From: Actinoplanes missouriensis 431
GTDB lineage: Bacteria > Actinomycetota > Actinomycetes > Mycobacteriales > Micromonosporaceae
DNA: 64,000 nt
Assembly: GCF_000284295.1 (NCBI RefSeq)
Contig: NC_017093.1
Span: 4,030,001 to 4,094,000, forward strand
Reading direction: 5' to 3'
Below are positions 48,647-57,977 of this stretch, one piece after another. The notes under the pieces were generated by a model that saw only the letters and a list, made by a program, of their open reading frames with translations, was not told where the DNA came from and did no database searches. Position 1 is the stretch's first letter; each line of letters starts with the position of its first letter. A program made the position numbers and the translations under genes.

Positions 48647-49365
48647 TGATCAAAAGTGGTCGTGCCCCGCGGCCCGGGACCCGTCGGCAGCAGCCCGCCG
48701 CCCGCCATGGCCCGTCCCGTGGCACCCGGGAGCGGCAACCCGATCACCAGCTTCCGCGGCCCGTGCGCCTTCGCGACACGGCGGGCCATCGCGGACATCT
48801 CCAGCACCTCCGGGCCCGCCATCTGCGGGGCCAGACCCCGCGCCGGACCGGCCGCCAGCCGTACCAGCTCGGCTGCCACCTCGGCGGCCGCGACCGGCTG
48901 GCCGGACATCCGCGGCACCACGGCGACCGGTCCCGGCACCCGGGCCAGCGACTGGCCGGCGAACTCGAAGAACTGGGTGGCGCGCAGCACCGTCGCCGGC
49001 ACCCGGCCGGCCAGAGCGAGCTGCTCCTGGCGGAGTTTCCCCTGGTAGTACCCGAATCCGACCCGATCGACGCCGACGATCGACAGCACCACGTGGTGGG
49101 CGACCCCGGCGCGTTCCCCGGCGTCGGCGAGGGTACGGGTGACCCGCTCGAAGAACTCCACCGACACCCTGCGGCTCAGCGTATCCACGTTCGTCACGTC
49201 GATCACCACCTCGGTCCCGCGCAGGGCATCGCCCAGGCCCGCGCCGGTCGTCAGGTCCACCCCGTGCGAGCGGGACAGGATCACCACCTCGTGCCCGGCC
49301 GCGCGCGCCTGCTCCACGATCAGCCGGCCGATCAGCCCGGTTCCTCCAGCAACGGCCACTCGCAT
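48628..49365 (-). CDS. NAD(P)-binding NmrA/SDR-like oxidoreductase
   Basis: 245-aa Rossmann protein: RVAVAGGTGLIGRLIVEQAR at the N terminus, then the atypical-SDR layout without a YxxxK motif but with YYQGKLRQEQLAL. These resemble NmrA-type sensors or NADPH:quinone-related reductases. First gene of a two-gene unit with the membrane protein at 48218. Function unknown. Confidence 0.83.
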   Translation of the reverse strand: MRVAVAGGTGLIGRLIVEQARAAGHEVVILSRSHGVDLTTGAGLGDALRGTEVVIDVTNVDTLSRRVSVEFFERVTRTLADAGERAGVAHHVVLSIVGVDRVGFGYYQGKLRQEQLALAGRVPATVLRATQFFEFAGQSLARVPGPVAVVPRMSGQPVAAAEVAAELVRLAAGPARGLAPQMAGPEVLEMSAMARRVAKAHGPRKLVIGLPLPGATGRAMAGGGLLPTGPGPRGTTTFDQWLAKP

Positions 49366-49440
49366 GTGTCAGCCCTCGTTTCGTCGTGGCGTACCGTGTC
49401 GTGGTCTTGGACTACCGACGCCCGTGAGATGTGACAGCGG

Positions 49441-50100
49441 GTGACCTACGCAACAGGGGATCTTGTGGAGCTCGCTTCGCTGCCGTACGCGAAATACCTG
49501 CAGCCGTTCACCGCAGAGCTGGAGATCGGCGAGGACTACAGCGAGGCGCACGTCGACGGCGCCGAGTTCGACGGGGTGCAGGCCGGCGGGATCCGGTTCT
49601 CCGAGAGCGCGCTCACCTCGGTCACCTTCACCGGCGGCAATTTCGATCGGGTACGGCTGGACGACGTCTACGTGTCACGCTGCCGCTGGATCGGCGGCAG
49701 CTGGGGCGAGACGTCCTTCCTCAACGTCTCCGTGCTGGACAGCGTTCTCGCCGGCGTCCAGTCTTACGGGGCGCAGTGGCGTCGCGTGGTGCTCAAGGAC
49801 TGCAAGATCGACAGTTTGAACCTGCGGGGCGCCCGGCTGCAGGACGTCGAGTTCCGCGACTGCGACCTGACCGAGGTCGATTTCTCCGACGCCACCCTGG
49901 TCGGCGTCACCTTCCCGGGTACCGCGATCCGCCGCGCCCGATTCGCGAAGGCGACCGTGAAGAAACTGGACTTCCGCACCGCCCGCGAACTGGACGTGGC
50001 TCTCGGCTGGGAGTCGCTGCGCGGCGCCGTGATCGGCGGCGATCAGCTGGCGGAGGCGGCGCCCGCCCTGGCGCAGACCCTGGGACTCGTCGTCCGGTAA
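49441..50100 (+). CDS. Pentapeptide-repeat protein
   Basis: 219-aa protein built largely from pentapeptide repeats [A/S/D][D/N/R][L/F/V][x][G/S/D] between residues 30 and 185 (for example GAEFDGVQAGGIRFSESALT, then GARLQDVEFRDCDLTEVDFS). Such repeats fold as a right-handed beta-helix; some family members mimic DNA and protect gyrase, most are uncharacterised. GTG start. No operon partner. Confidence 0.87.
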   Translation: MTYATGDLVELASLPYAKYLQPFTAELEIGEDYSEAHVDGAEFDGVQAGGIRFSESALTSVTFTGGNFDRVRLDDVYVSRCRWIGGSWGETSFLNVSVLDSVLAGVQSYGAQWRRVVLKDCKIDSLNLRGARLQDVEFRDCDLTEVDFSDATLVGVTFPGTAIRRARFAKATVKKLDFRTARELDVALGWESLRGAVIGGDQLAEAAPALAQTLGLVVR

Positions 50101-50187
50101 CGCCCGGCGGTTCACCGGAGCGGCTCACGTCACACAATCCCCGGTTCGCCGGAAAAGATCGAATCGGGTCGGTAGCGTCCTTCGGCT

Positions 50188-50922
50188 GTGCCCGTCGACC
50201 GTACCCGAAGAATCTCCCGCCGAAGGCTGGGCCTCGTCCTCGCCGCCGTTGTCGCGGTGCTGGTCGCGGTCAACGTGGCGACCAAATTCGGCCCGGCCGG
50301 CACCGGTCTGGTCGCCGGCCCGGTCGTCGCGATCGGGCTGTTGCTGCTCGGCCGCCGCGCGGGGCTGACCTGGCACGACCTGGGGCTCGCGCCGCACACG
50401 CTGACCCGGGGCATCAGGTACGCGGTGGGCGCCGTGCTCGCCGTCGCGGTCGTCTACGCGATCGCCGCCGCCATCCCGGCGACCCGGCCGGCGTTCCAGG
50501 ACGGCCGGTACGACCTGCACCTGAGCGCCGTGCTGCAGACCGCCTTCGTGGTGATCCCGTTCGGGACCGTGCTGCTCGAGGAGATCGCCTTCCGTGGCGT
50601 GCTGCACGGCCTGGTGAACCGGCATCGCGGCGCGGTCTGGGCCAGCGTCGTGTCGTCGGTGCTGTTCGGGCTCTGGCACATCCTGCCGTCGCTGCGGCTC
50701 GCCGAGGCGAACCGGGCGGTCGGTGACGCGGTGGGCGGCGGCACCACCGGGCAGGTCCTGGCCGTGGCCGGTGCGGTCGGGTTCACCGCGCTGGCCGGAC
50801 TGCTCCTCTGCGAGCTGCGGCGGCGCAGCGGCAGCCTGCTGGCGGCGGCCGCGCTGCACTGGGCGACGAACGGGATGGGCCTGCTGGTCGGCGCGGCCCT
50901 GGCCACCGTGCACTTCGCCTGA
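50188..50922 (+). CDS. CPBP-family intramembrane protease
   Basis: 244-aa membrane protein with about seven helices and the Abi/CAAX-protease signature EEIAFRGVLHGL (near residue 131) and FGLWHILPS with the conserved His (near 160). Bacterial members have been tied to self-immunity or protein processing. GTG start. Monocistronic by position; targets unknown. Confidence 0.88.
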   Translation: MPVDRTRRISRRRLGLVLAAVVAVLVAVNVATKFGPAGTGLVAGPVVAIGLLLLGRRAGLTWHDLGLAPHTLTRGIRYAVGAVLAVAVVYAIAAAIPATRPAFQDGRYDLHLSAVLQTAFVVIPFGTVLLEEIAFRGVLHGLVNRHRGAVWASVVSSVLFGLWHILPSLRLAEANRAVGDAVGGGTTGQVLAVAGAVGFTALAGLLLCELRRRSGSLLAAAALHWATNGMGLLVGAALATVHFA

Positions 50923-50951
50923 GCGCCCCGCCGTCATGATGGGATGTCTCC

Positions 50952-51443
50952 ATGACGTTGGTGACTGGTACGGAGATCACGGCGGCGGACACGACCCATC
51001 TGGAACGGTCCGTCGCGCTGGCCTGGGACGCCCGCAACCGGGGAGACCACCCGTTCGGCTCACTGCTGGTCACGCCGGACGGCACGGTGCTGGAAGCGGT
51101 GAACACGGTGGTGACCGCATCGGATCCGACCGGGCACGCCGAGACCAACCTGGTGCGGCTCGCCGGCCGGCTCGACCTCGCGACACGGGCCGGCAGCGTG
51201 CTCTACACCAGCACCGAGCCGTGCGCCATGTGCGCGGGCGCGATCTACTGGGCCGGCATCGGGCGAGTGGTGTTCGCGTTCTCCTCCGAGGAACTCAGCA
51301 AGCTGGTCGACGAGGAGGAAGGGGTGCCGCCGCTGAACCTGGCGTCCCGTGAGGTGTTCGCGCGCGGCGGCCGCCCGATCGTGGTCGACGGGCCGGCGCC
51401 GCTGCCCAGCGCGGCAGCGGTCCACCACGGGTTCTGGGACTAG
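50952..51443 (+). CDS. Cytidine/guanine-type nucleoside deaminase
   Basis: 163-aa zinc deaminase with the HAE motif (GHAETNLVRLAG near residue 61) and TEPCAMCAGAIYWAG (PCxxC). This pattern fits guanine deaminase or tRNA-adenosine deaminase-like enzymes acting on free bases. The stop shares a CTAG with the stop of the convergent LysR gene. Confidence 0.9.
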   Translation: MTLVTGTEITAADTTHLERSVALAWDARNRGDHPFGSLLVTPDGTVLEAVNTVVTASDPTGHAETNLVRLAGRLDLATRAGSVLYTSTEPCAMCAGAIYWAGIGRVVFAFSSEELSKLVDEEEGVPPLNLASREVFARGGRPIVVDGPAPLPSAAAVHHGFWD

Positions 51444-52339
51444 TATTCGCTGGTCGTGGCGGTGTGGGCGGGGATCAGATCGAGGAACGCCCGGACCGCC
51501 CGGCTCGGCGGGATCGCGGCCGGCCGGGCGACCGCGAGGGTCCACGGGGTGGCGGGCGGGTCCAGGTCGACCGGGACCACGCGGGCCCCGGCCTCCGCGC
51601 GCAGCGGCGGGACCACGGCCACGCCCAGGCCGGCCGCCACGTAACTGGGCACCGTCGTCAGGTCGGTGACCTCGACGACTATCGAGCGGGTCAGGCCGGC
51701 TCGGCGGAAGTCGTTGTCGGACCGTACCCGATTGCAGTAACCGGCCGGCAGATCGATGAATTGCTCGTCGGCGAGCGCGCCCGGGTCCACCGTCGCGGCG
51801 CCGGCGAGGGGATGATTCTCGGACACGAGCAGCCGTGGCTGGAACGTGGCGAGGGGCGTCAGGTCGATCCCGTCGACGGCCGCGGTGTCCACCCCCACGA
51901 AAGCGACGTCGAGCTGGTGGGAGCGGAGCTTCTCCAGCAGGCCGGAGCTGCCCTCGGCTGCCACGGTCATCGTCAGCCGTACCCCCGGATGGCGCTCGCG
52001 GAAGTCACCGACCAGCCCCGGCAGATCGACGGCCGTCAGGCCGGAGAGGGTGCCGACGCGCAGGCTGCCGCGCAGGCCGAGGCCGGCGCTCCCGACCGCG
52101 GCCCGCGCGAGATCCAGCGATTCCAGGGCGTTCTTCGCCTCCGGCAGCAGCGCCCGGCCGGCGTCGGTGAGCGTGACGCGGGTGGTGCTGCGGTCGAACA
52201 GCGGCGTTCCGAGATCGCGCTCGAGCGCGCGGATGCTCGCCGAGACCGTGGACTGGACGGCGTGGGTGCGTTTCGCGGCGCGGGTGAAGTTGAGCTCCTC
52301 GGCGACCGCGACGAAGAACTCCAGCTGGCGCTGTTCCAT
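51440..52339 (-). CDS. LysR family transcriptional regulator
   Basis: 299-aa regulator: N-terminal HTH (QLEFFVAVAEELNFTRAAKR, then THAVQSTVSASIRALERDLG) and C-terminal effector domain. Divergent from an NAD-dependent epimerase-like gene with an 83-bp gap, the usual LysR-target layout, so it probably controls that gene. Confidence 0.94.
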   Translation of the reverse strand: MEQRQLEFFVAVAEELNFTRAAKRTHAVQSTVSASIRALERDLGTPLFDRSTTRVTLTDAGRALLPEAKNALESLDLARAAVGSAGLGLRGSLRVGTLSGLTAVDLPGLVGDFRERHPGVRLTMTVAAEGSSGLLEKLRSHQLDVAFVGVDTAAVDGIDLTPLATFQPRLLVSENHPLAGAATVDPGALADEQFIDLPAGYCNRVRSDNDFRRAGLTRSIVVEVTDLTTVPSYVAAGLGVAVVPPLRAEAGARVVPVDLDPPATPWTLAVARPAAIPPSRAVRAFLDLIPAHTATTSEY

Positions 52340-52422
52340 ACGCCGACCTTATCGCCATCGCCGATTGCCCTTATGAACAGCATTCGTTGGACACGATCGC
52401 CGGGTGGGGAGAAGCTTTCCCC

Positions 52423-53301
52423 GTGAAGATCTTTCTTACCGGTGCGACCGGTTACATCGGCTCCGCTGTCCGCTCCGCCCTGATCGCCGGCGGACATTCG
52501 GTCACTGCGCTCGTACGGGCGGAGAGCGCCGGCCGGGTGACCGGCGACGGGCTCGACGTGATGATCGGCGACATGCGGGACGCGGCTCTGGTGCGCGACC
52601 TCGCCGCCACCAGCGATGCCGTGATCCACACCGCCAGCCCGGGTGACGCCTCCAGCGCGGCCGCGGAGGCCGAGTTCGCGGACGCGGTCCTGGCCGGGCG
52701 ACCGAAAGCGTTCATCCGGACCGGTGGTGTCTGGGTGCACGGGGCGGGCGCCGACATCACCGAGGAGACACCGATCGCCGCGCCCGCGCTCGTGGCCTGG
52801 CGCGACGAGATCGACAAGCGGGTGCTGGGCGCGTCCGGCATCCGGTCCGTGCTGATCGAGCCGGGGATCGTCTACGGCCACGGTGCTGGGATCGCGCGGA
52901 TGGTGGTGTCCGCGCCACAGGTTGATGGTGCACTGCAGTTGATCGGTGATGGACGTCAGCACTGGACGACCGTCCATGTTGACGACCTGGCGGCGCTGTA
53001 TGTGCTGGCGCTGGAGAAGGGGGATGCCGGGTCGGTGTTCCTGGGTGTCGGTGGGGAGAACCCCACCGTTCGGGAGTTGGGGGAGGCGGCCAGCCGGCGG
53101 CTGGGGCTCGGTGGGCGGGTCGTTCCGGAGGAGCCGTCGGAAACGGTCGCGCGGCTCGGGGATTTCGGGGCTGCGCTGCTGGTGGATCAGCAGGCTTCGG
53201 GGGAGAAGGCGCGGCGGGTGCTCGGGTGGAAGCCGGAGCGGGCGTCGCTGCTCGCCGAGATCGCCGCGGGCGGGTATGACGGTGGGGGCCGTTCCGCATG
53301 A
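52423..53301 (+). CDS. NAD(P)-dependent epimerase/dehydratase-like protein
   Basis: 292-aa extended SDR: cofactor motif FLTGATGYIGSAV at the N terminus and a late RVLGWKPERASL. The active-site Tyr is not in a clear YxxxK, and VWVHGAGADITEETP replaces the usual segment. GTG 52423 is chosen to place the Rossmann glycines at residue 7. Probably under LysR control. Substrate unknown. Confidence 0.85.
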   Translation: MKIFLTGATGYIGSAVRSALIAGGHSVTALVRAESAGRVTGDGLDVMIGDMRDAALVRDLAATSDAVIHTASPGDASSAAAEAEFADAVLAGRPKAFIRTGGVWVHGAGADITEETPIAAPALVAWRDEIDKRVLGASGIRSVLIEPGIVYGHGAGIARMVVSAPQVDGALQLIGDGRQHWTTVHVDDLAALYVLALEKGDAGSVFLGVGGENPTVRELGEAASRRLGLGGRVVPEEPSETVARLGDFGAALLVDQQASGEKARRVLGWKPERASLLAEIAAGGYDGGGRSA

Positions 53302-53607
53302 GGTGACGGTCGGGCCAGCCGTAGCTCAGGCAGGTTGTTTGGCTGGTTTGGCTGCGTGGGCTACGGCTCGGGGTCCCGGGCCGTCGGTCAGGCAGGTTAT
53401 TCGAGCCGGGTTGCCTGTGCGGGCTACGGCTCGCGCCCGCGGCCCGCCCGCCGCCCGCCGCGCGGCCCGCCCGCCGGGCCGCACCGCGCCGGGCGCACCG
53501 CGCCGCGCCGGCCGCACCGCACCGCGCCGCGTCGGCTGGTGGGCCGCGGAGTGGCTCAACCTCTCGGAAACAGTTGTGGTGTGTGTCGTGGAGATTGCAG
53601 GATGTCA

Positions 53608-53621
53608 TGGGAGCGCTCCCG
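53608..53621. promoter_or_regulatory. CebR-like operator TGGGAGCGCTCCCG
   Basis: Differs in one base from the CebR cellobiose-repressor box TGGGAGCGCTCCCA of streptomycetes, 33 bp before the GH5 cellulase start. The gene-free stretch 53302-53653 also holds GC-rich low-complexity DNA and short direct repeats (CAGGCAGGTT at two places), with nothing else recognisable. Confidence 0.88.
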
Positions 53622-53653
53622 AGTCCCCGATCCCCGCGCTCAAGGAGTCCACC

Positions 53654-55636
53654 GTGCACACCCACCGAGCAAGAAGACGCATCCTGGCCGCAGCAGCCGG
53701 CCTGGCCCTGGCGATCACCGGCGCCGGCATCCCCACCGCCACCAGTGCCGCCCCACCCCAGAACACCAGCGCCACCACCCAAGCGCAGGCCACCACCCGC
53801 GCACAGGCCGCCGCCCCGGCCACCGACTGGCTGCACGTCGACGGGAACCAGATCGTGGACTCCGCCGGCAACCCCGTCTGGCTCACCGGCGCCAACTGGT
53901 TCGGCTTCAACGCCTCCGAACGTGTCTTCCACGGCCTCTGGTCGGCCAACATCACCGAGATCACCCGCTCGATGGCCCAGCGCGGCATCAACATCGTCCG
54001 CGTCCCGATATCCACTCAACTGCTGCTGGAGTGGAAAGCCGGCACGTTCAACACGGTCAACGTCAACACGTACGCCAACCCCGAACTAGCCGGCAAGAAC
54101 AGCCTGCAGATCTTCGACTTCTGGCTGGCGCTCTGTGAGCAGTACGGCATCAAGGTCCTCCTCGACGTGCACAGCGCCGAGGCCGACAACTCCGGCCACA
54201 TCCACCCGGTCTGGTACAAGGGAACGATCACCCCGGAGCTGTATTACCAGGCTTGGGAGTGGGTGACGGCCCGCTACAAGGCGAACGACACGATCGTCGC
54301 GATGGACCTGAAGAACGAGCCGCACGGCACGCCCGGCACCACCCCGCGCGCCAAGTGGGACAACTCCACCGACGTGGACAACTGGAAGCACACGGCGGAG
54401 ACCGCGGCGAAGCGCATCCTGGCGATCAACCCGGAGGTGCTGGTCCTGGTCGAGGGGCAGGAGGTCTACCCGCGCGAGGGTGAGACCTGGAACTCGCCGA
54501 ACACCGACCCGGACCTGTCGCCGAACTACTACTACAACTGGTGGGGCGGCAACCTGCGCGGCGTCCGCGACTACCCGATCAACCTGGGCGCGAACCAGGA
54601 TCAGCTGGTCTACTCGCCGCACGACTACGGGCCGCTGGTCTTCAACCAGCCGTGGTTCGACAAGCCGTTCGACAAGACCACATTGACCAACGACGTGTGG
54701 CGGCCGAACTGGCTCTACATCCACGAGAACGACACCGCGCCGCTGCTGATCGGCGAGTGGGGTGGCCGGCTCGGCCAGGACGAGCGGCAGGACCGCTGGA
54801 TGACCGCGCTGCGCGACCTGATCGTGGAGCACCGGCTGCACCAGACGTTCTGGGTGCTGAACCCGAACTCGGGCGACACCGGCGGTCTGCTGCTGGACGA
54901 CTGGAAGACCTGGGACGAGCAGAAGTACGCCCTGCTCAAGCCCGCGCTGTGGCAGCAGGGCGGCAAGTTCGTCAGCCTGGACCACCAGGTGCCGCTGGGC
55001 GGGGCGGGCAGCACCACCGGGATCAGCCTGAGCGCGGCCTTCGGCGAGTCGGACACGGTCGCGCCGACCGTTCCGGGCCAGCCGTCGGCGAGCGGCGTCA
55101 CCGCCACCGGTGTCACGCTGAGCTGGACGGCGTCCACCGACGCCGTGGGCGTGACCTCGTATGACGTTCTGCGCAACGGCACGGTGGTGGCGACGGTCTC
55201 CGGGACGAGCTACATCGCGAGCGGGTTGACGGCGTCCACCACGTACACCTTCAGTGTCCGGGCCAGGGACGCCGCCGGGAACGTCTCCGCGGCGTCGGCG
55301 GGACGCAGCGTGACGACGGCGGCGACCGGTGGCGACACGGGTGGCGGGTGCACCGCCACCTACAAGACGACCGGTTCCTGGTCCGGGGGTTTCCAGGCCG
55401 AGGTCGCGGTACGCAACACCGGCACCGCGGCGAGCACCGGCTGGGTCGTGAACTGGACCTATCCGAGCGGGACCACCGTGGCGTCGCTGTGGAACGGCGT
55501 GCAGGCCACACCGCCGGTGACCGTCCGCAACGCCGAGCACAACGGCGCCCTGGCGGCCGGAGCGTCCACCACATTCGGCCTGGTCGGCTCCGGCCCGTCG
55601 GCGACTCCCGCCACGGTGAGCTGCACGCTCTCCTGA
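53654..55636 (+). CDS. Secreted GH5-FN3-CBM2 cellulase
   Basis: 660-aa exported endoglucanase-type enzyme. Signal peptide ends near TSAA (residue 34). The GH5 domain (about 55-440) has acid/base DLKNEPHG (Glu222) and nucleophile LLIGEWGG (Glu368). A fibronectin type III domain spans 475-560, and a CBM2 cellulose-binding module 565-660 with two boundary Cys (GGGCTATYKT, ending VSCTLS). Cuts beta-1,4-glucan outside the cell. GTG with AAGGAG seven bases upstream. A CebR-like box precedes it, so cellobiose induction is likely. Confidence 0.94.
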   Translation: MHTHRARRRILAAAAGLALAITGAGIPTATSAAPPQNTSATTQAQATTRAQAAAPATDWLHVDGNQIVDSAGNPVWLTGANWFGFNASERVFHGLWSANITEITRSMAQRGINIVRVPISTQLLLEWKAGTFNTVNVNTYANPELAGKNSLQIFDFWLALCEQYGIKVLLDVHSAEADNSGHIHPVWYKGTITPELYYQAWEWVTARYKANDTIVAMDLKNEPHGTPGTTPRAKWDNSTDVDNWKHTAETAAKRILAINPEVLVLVEGQEVYPREGETWNSPNTDPDLSPNYYYNWWGGNLRGVRDYPINLGANQDQLVYSPHDYGPLVFNQPWFDKPFDKTTLTNDVWRPNWLYIHENDTAPLLIGEWGGRLGQDERQDRWMTALRDLIVEHRLHQTFWVLNPNSGDTGGLLLDDWKTWDEQKYALLKPALWQQGGKFVSLDHQVPLGGAGSTTGISLSAAFGESDTVAPTVPGQPSASGVTATGVTLSWTASTDAVGVTSYDVLRNGTVVATVSGTSYIASGLTASTTYTFSVRARDAAGNVSAASAGRSVTTAATGGDTGGGCTATYKTTGSWSGGFQAEVAVRNTGTAASTGWVVNWTYPSGTTVASLWNGVQATPPVTVRNAEHNGALAAGASTTFGLVGSGPSATPATVSCTLS

Positions 55637-55643
55637 CGGACCA

Positions 55644-55703
55644 CCGCCCGATCTTGGCAGTTCGTGCACGGACGGTGCGCACGAAATCGTCAGGATCGGG
55701 CGG
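55644..55703 (+). terminator. Hairpin after the cellulase gene
   Basis: CCGCCCGATC pairs perfectly with GATCGGGCGG, with an interrupted inner stem (TTCGTGC with GCACGAA). No T tract; likely a terminator or 3' stabiliser. Confidence 0.6.
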
Positions 55704-55781
55704 TTACACGGCACCGGCGAACCCGTTTATCCCTATGCCACCGGGTACATCACGTTCGACCCGACGTGAAGGGAACGTGCT

Positions 55782-56207
55782 GTGACCCGTACCGGAAAGG
55801 TGTTGATGTTCGCCGTGCCGCTCGCGGCCGCCGCCGCTGCCACCGTCGCAGCGAAGAGCCGCGCGAAGCAGCCGGATCATCAGCGCCGTCACGTGATAAC
55901 GATCTACCGCCCGCTGTCCGAACTGGAGTCCGAGCAGCTCCCCGGCTCGCTCCGGGAGATCACCGGCGACGTCGAGATCACCCTGCGCCCCGCACCGGGC
56001 GACCGGGGTACCGAGATCGCCGTCCGCATCCCCGAGGGCTCCACGATCACCGAGGGCCAGGTCCGGGCGGCGCTGCGCGAGACCCGCTCGCTGCTGGAGA
56101 CCGGTGACGTGCTGCTGCCGTCCGGCCCGCCGACAACGGTGACAACGTTGACGAACCGGCCGCTTCAGGCGGCCACCCGGCACGGCCGCGAGGGAGGACT
56201 GCTGTGA
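55782..56207 (+). CDS. Membrane-anchored small protein upstream of alcohol dehydrogenase
   Basis: 141-aa protein with one N-terminal helix (VLMFAVPLAAAAAATVAAKS) and a soluble domain (HVITIYRPLSELESEQLPGS, then GDVEITLRPAPGDRGTEIAV). In some actinomycetes a polyketide cyclase/SRPBCC protein occupies this slot before a similar dehydrogenase; the RPAPGDRGTEIAV strand is compatible with a shortened relative, but this is uncertain. The stop overlaps the dehydrogenase GTG (GTGA), so the two are coupled. Confidence 0.65.
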   Translation: MTRTGKVLMFAVPLAAAAAATVAAKSRAKQPDHQRRHVITIYRPLSELESEQLPGSLREITGDVEITLRPAPGDRGTEIAVRIPEGSTITEGQVRAALRETRSLLETGDVLLPSGPPTTVTTLTNRPLQAATRHGREGGLL

Positions 56208-57361
56208 AGGCGCTGCAGTGGCAGGGCGTCAACAAGCTCGCCGTCGGCACCGTGCCCGACCCGGAGCTCCGCAACCCCGGCGACATCATCGTCCGGGTGA
56301 CCAAGTCCGTGACCTGCGGTTCCGACCTGCACCTGCTCGGCGGATACATCCCGTTCATGGAGAAGGGCGACGTCCTCGGCCACGAGTTCCTCGGCGAGGT
56401 CGTCGAGGTGGGCCCGGACGTGCGCACCCACCGGATCGGCGACCGGGTGGTGGTGTCGTCGTTCATCTCGTGCGGAAACTGCTGGTACTGCGACCAGAAG
56501 CTCTACTCGCTCTGCGACAACGGCAACACCAATCCGGCGATCACCGAAACCCTGTGGGGTCACGCGCCGAGCGGCTGCTTCGGCTACTCGCACGCGATGG
56601 GCGGCAACGCCGGAAGTCACGCCGAGTTCATCCGCGTCCCGTTCGCCGACGTCGGGGCGTTCGCGGTGCCCGAGGGTGTCAGCGACGAGCGCGCGCTGTT
56701 CGCCTCGGACGCCGCGTCGACCGGCTGGATGGGCGCTGACCTGGGCGGCGTCCAGCCCGGTGACGTCGTCGCGGTCTGGGGCGCCGGTGGAGTCGGCCAG
56801 ATGGCGGCCCGCGCCGCGATGCTGCTCGGCGCCGGCCGGGTGATCGTCATCGACCGCCTGCCGAACCGTCTGGCGCAGGTCGAACGCCACATCGGCGCCG
56901 AGACGCTCAACTTCGAGACCACCGACGTCTCCGCCGAACTGCGCGAACGCAGCGGCGGCCGCGGTCCCGACGTCTGCATCGAGGCAGTCGGGATGGAGGC
57001 CCACTCCCGCGGCTACGACCAGCTCAAACAGCAGCTGCGCCTGCAGACCGACCGCCCGGTCGCGGTCCGCGACGCCATCCACGCCTGCCGCAAGGGCGGT
57101 TCCGTCTTCGTCCTCGGCGTCTACGCCGGATTCGTCGACAAGTTTCCCCTCGGCGCCCTGATGAACAAGGGCCTCACCGTCCGCGGCGCCCAGATGCACG
57201 GCCAGCGCTACATCCCGATGCTCCTCGATCGAATGGCGAAGGGTGAGCTGGTCACCGAGCATCTCGCCACGCACGTGATGCCGCTCGACCAGGCGCCCGA
57301 GGGCTACCGCATGTTCAAGGAGAAGGACGACGATTGCGTCCGGGCCGTTTTCTGTCCCTGA
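56204..57361 (+). CDS. Zinc-dependent alcohol dehydrogenase (formaldehyde dehydrogenase-like)
   Basis: 385-aa medium-chain dehydrogenase. Catalytic zinc ligands TCGSDLH (Cys) and GHEFLG (His-Glu); structural zinc cysteines SCGNCWYCDQKLYSLC; NAD-binding VAVWGAGGVGQMAARAAML. The long insert near residues 265-300 (RGYDQLKQQLRLQTDRPVAV) matches the glutathione-independent formaldehyde-dehydrogenase subgroup. GTG start overlapping the upstream gene. The alcohol or aldehyde used is not known. Confidence 0.9.
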   Translation: MKALQWQGVNKLAVGTVPDPELRNPGDIIVRVTKSVTCGSDLHLLGGYIPFMEKGDVLGHEFLGEVVEVGPDVRTHRIGDRVVVSSFISCGNCWYCDQKLYSLCDNGNTNPAITETLWGHAPSGCFGYSHAMGGNAGSHAEFIRVPFADVGAFAVPEGVSDERALFASDAASTGWMGADLGGVQPGDVVAVWGAGGVGQMAARAAMLLGAGRVIVIDRLPNRLAQVERHIGAETLNFETTDVSAELRERSGGRGPDVCIEAVGMEAHSRGYDQLKQQLRLQTDRPVAVRDAIHACRKGGSVFVLGVYAGFVDKFPLGALMNKGLTVRGAQMHGQRYIPMLLDRMAKGELVTEHLATHVMPLDQAPEGYRMFKEKDDDCVRAVFCP

Positions 57362-57397
57362 CCTTTCCGGGTACGCGTCCGATCCGTCCCCAACCGC

Positions 57398-57424
57398 ACG
57401 TCAGGCCCGTTCCGGGCCTGACGT
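57398..57424. terminator. Perfect 12-bp hairpin after dehydrogenase gene
   Basis: ACGTCAGGCCCG / CGGGCCTGACGT with a TTC loop, 37 bp after the stop; no T tract. It begins the 616-bp gene-free stretch 57362-57977, whose other content is the palindromic cluster B at 57725-57863. Confidence 0.75.
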
Positions 57425-57724
57425 CGCGACCACGGGTGTGCCGTCCAGGCCGTAGCGCGGCCATCGCTACGGGTGCGCCCCCACGCCCCGAGCCGTCCCG
57501 CCCGCGCCGTGGTCCTGGGTCGGGCCCGCATGGAGCCCGGGCGCTGCCCGCCCTGCTCCTGTCCCGGCCCGCTCCTGTCCCGCCCTGCTCTCGGCCTGCC
57601 CTGCTCCCGTCAAGCCCGGCCAGCCTCGCCAGCACGGGCAACGCAGTGCCAAAGTCGGACAAATATGACAAAGTGACGTCTGGGCGGGCCCGCAGGTTCG
57701 CAGATCTTGGAAATGCCGGTCCCG

Positions 57725-57863
57725 GCTGGCGCCCAGTGCGGACAAACCGGGCACCCGACAGCACTGATAACCAGCCGGCCGAGACGAGCTGGTTACCAGT
57801 GCTGTTTCTAGCGTCTCGGACAGCACTGTGAACCAGCCGGACCAACTGGTTCACAGTGCTCCC
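57725..57863. repeat. Palindromic repeat cluster B, five 19-bp units
   Basis: Same motif as cluster A (GCTGGTNNNCAGTGCTGTC): units start at 57725 (+), 57757 (-), 57788 (+), 57819 (-) and 57845 (+), strictly alternating. Units 2 and 3 make an 18-bp stem with one mismatch and a 12-base loop; units 4 and 5 make a perfect 15-bp stem. The first four are 31-32 bp apart, the last 26. Confidence 0.87.
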
Positions 57864-57977
57864 CAGCAGCTGTGATCACGCGAACGGGTGTCGCTGGCAT
57901 ACGGCCGTGTCGCCAGCATCCGGCCGCGATGTTCAGCGAAGCGTTACGCATCCGCCGGTCGCCCCGTATCCGCGTGA

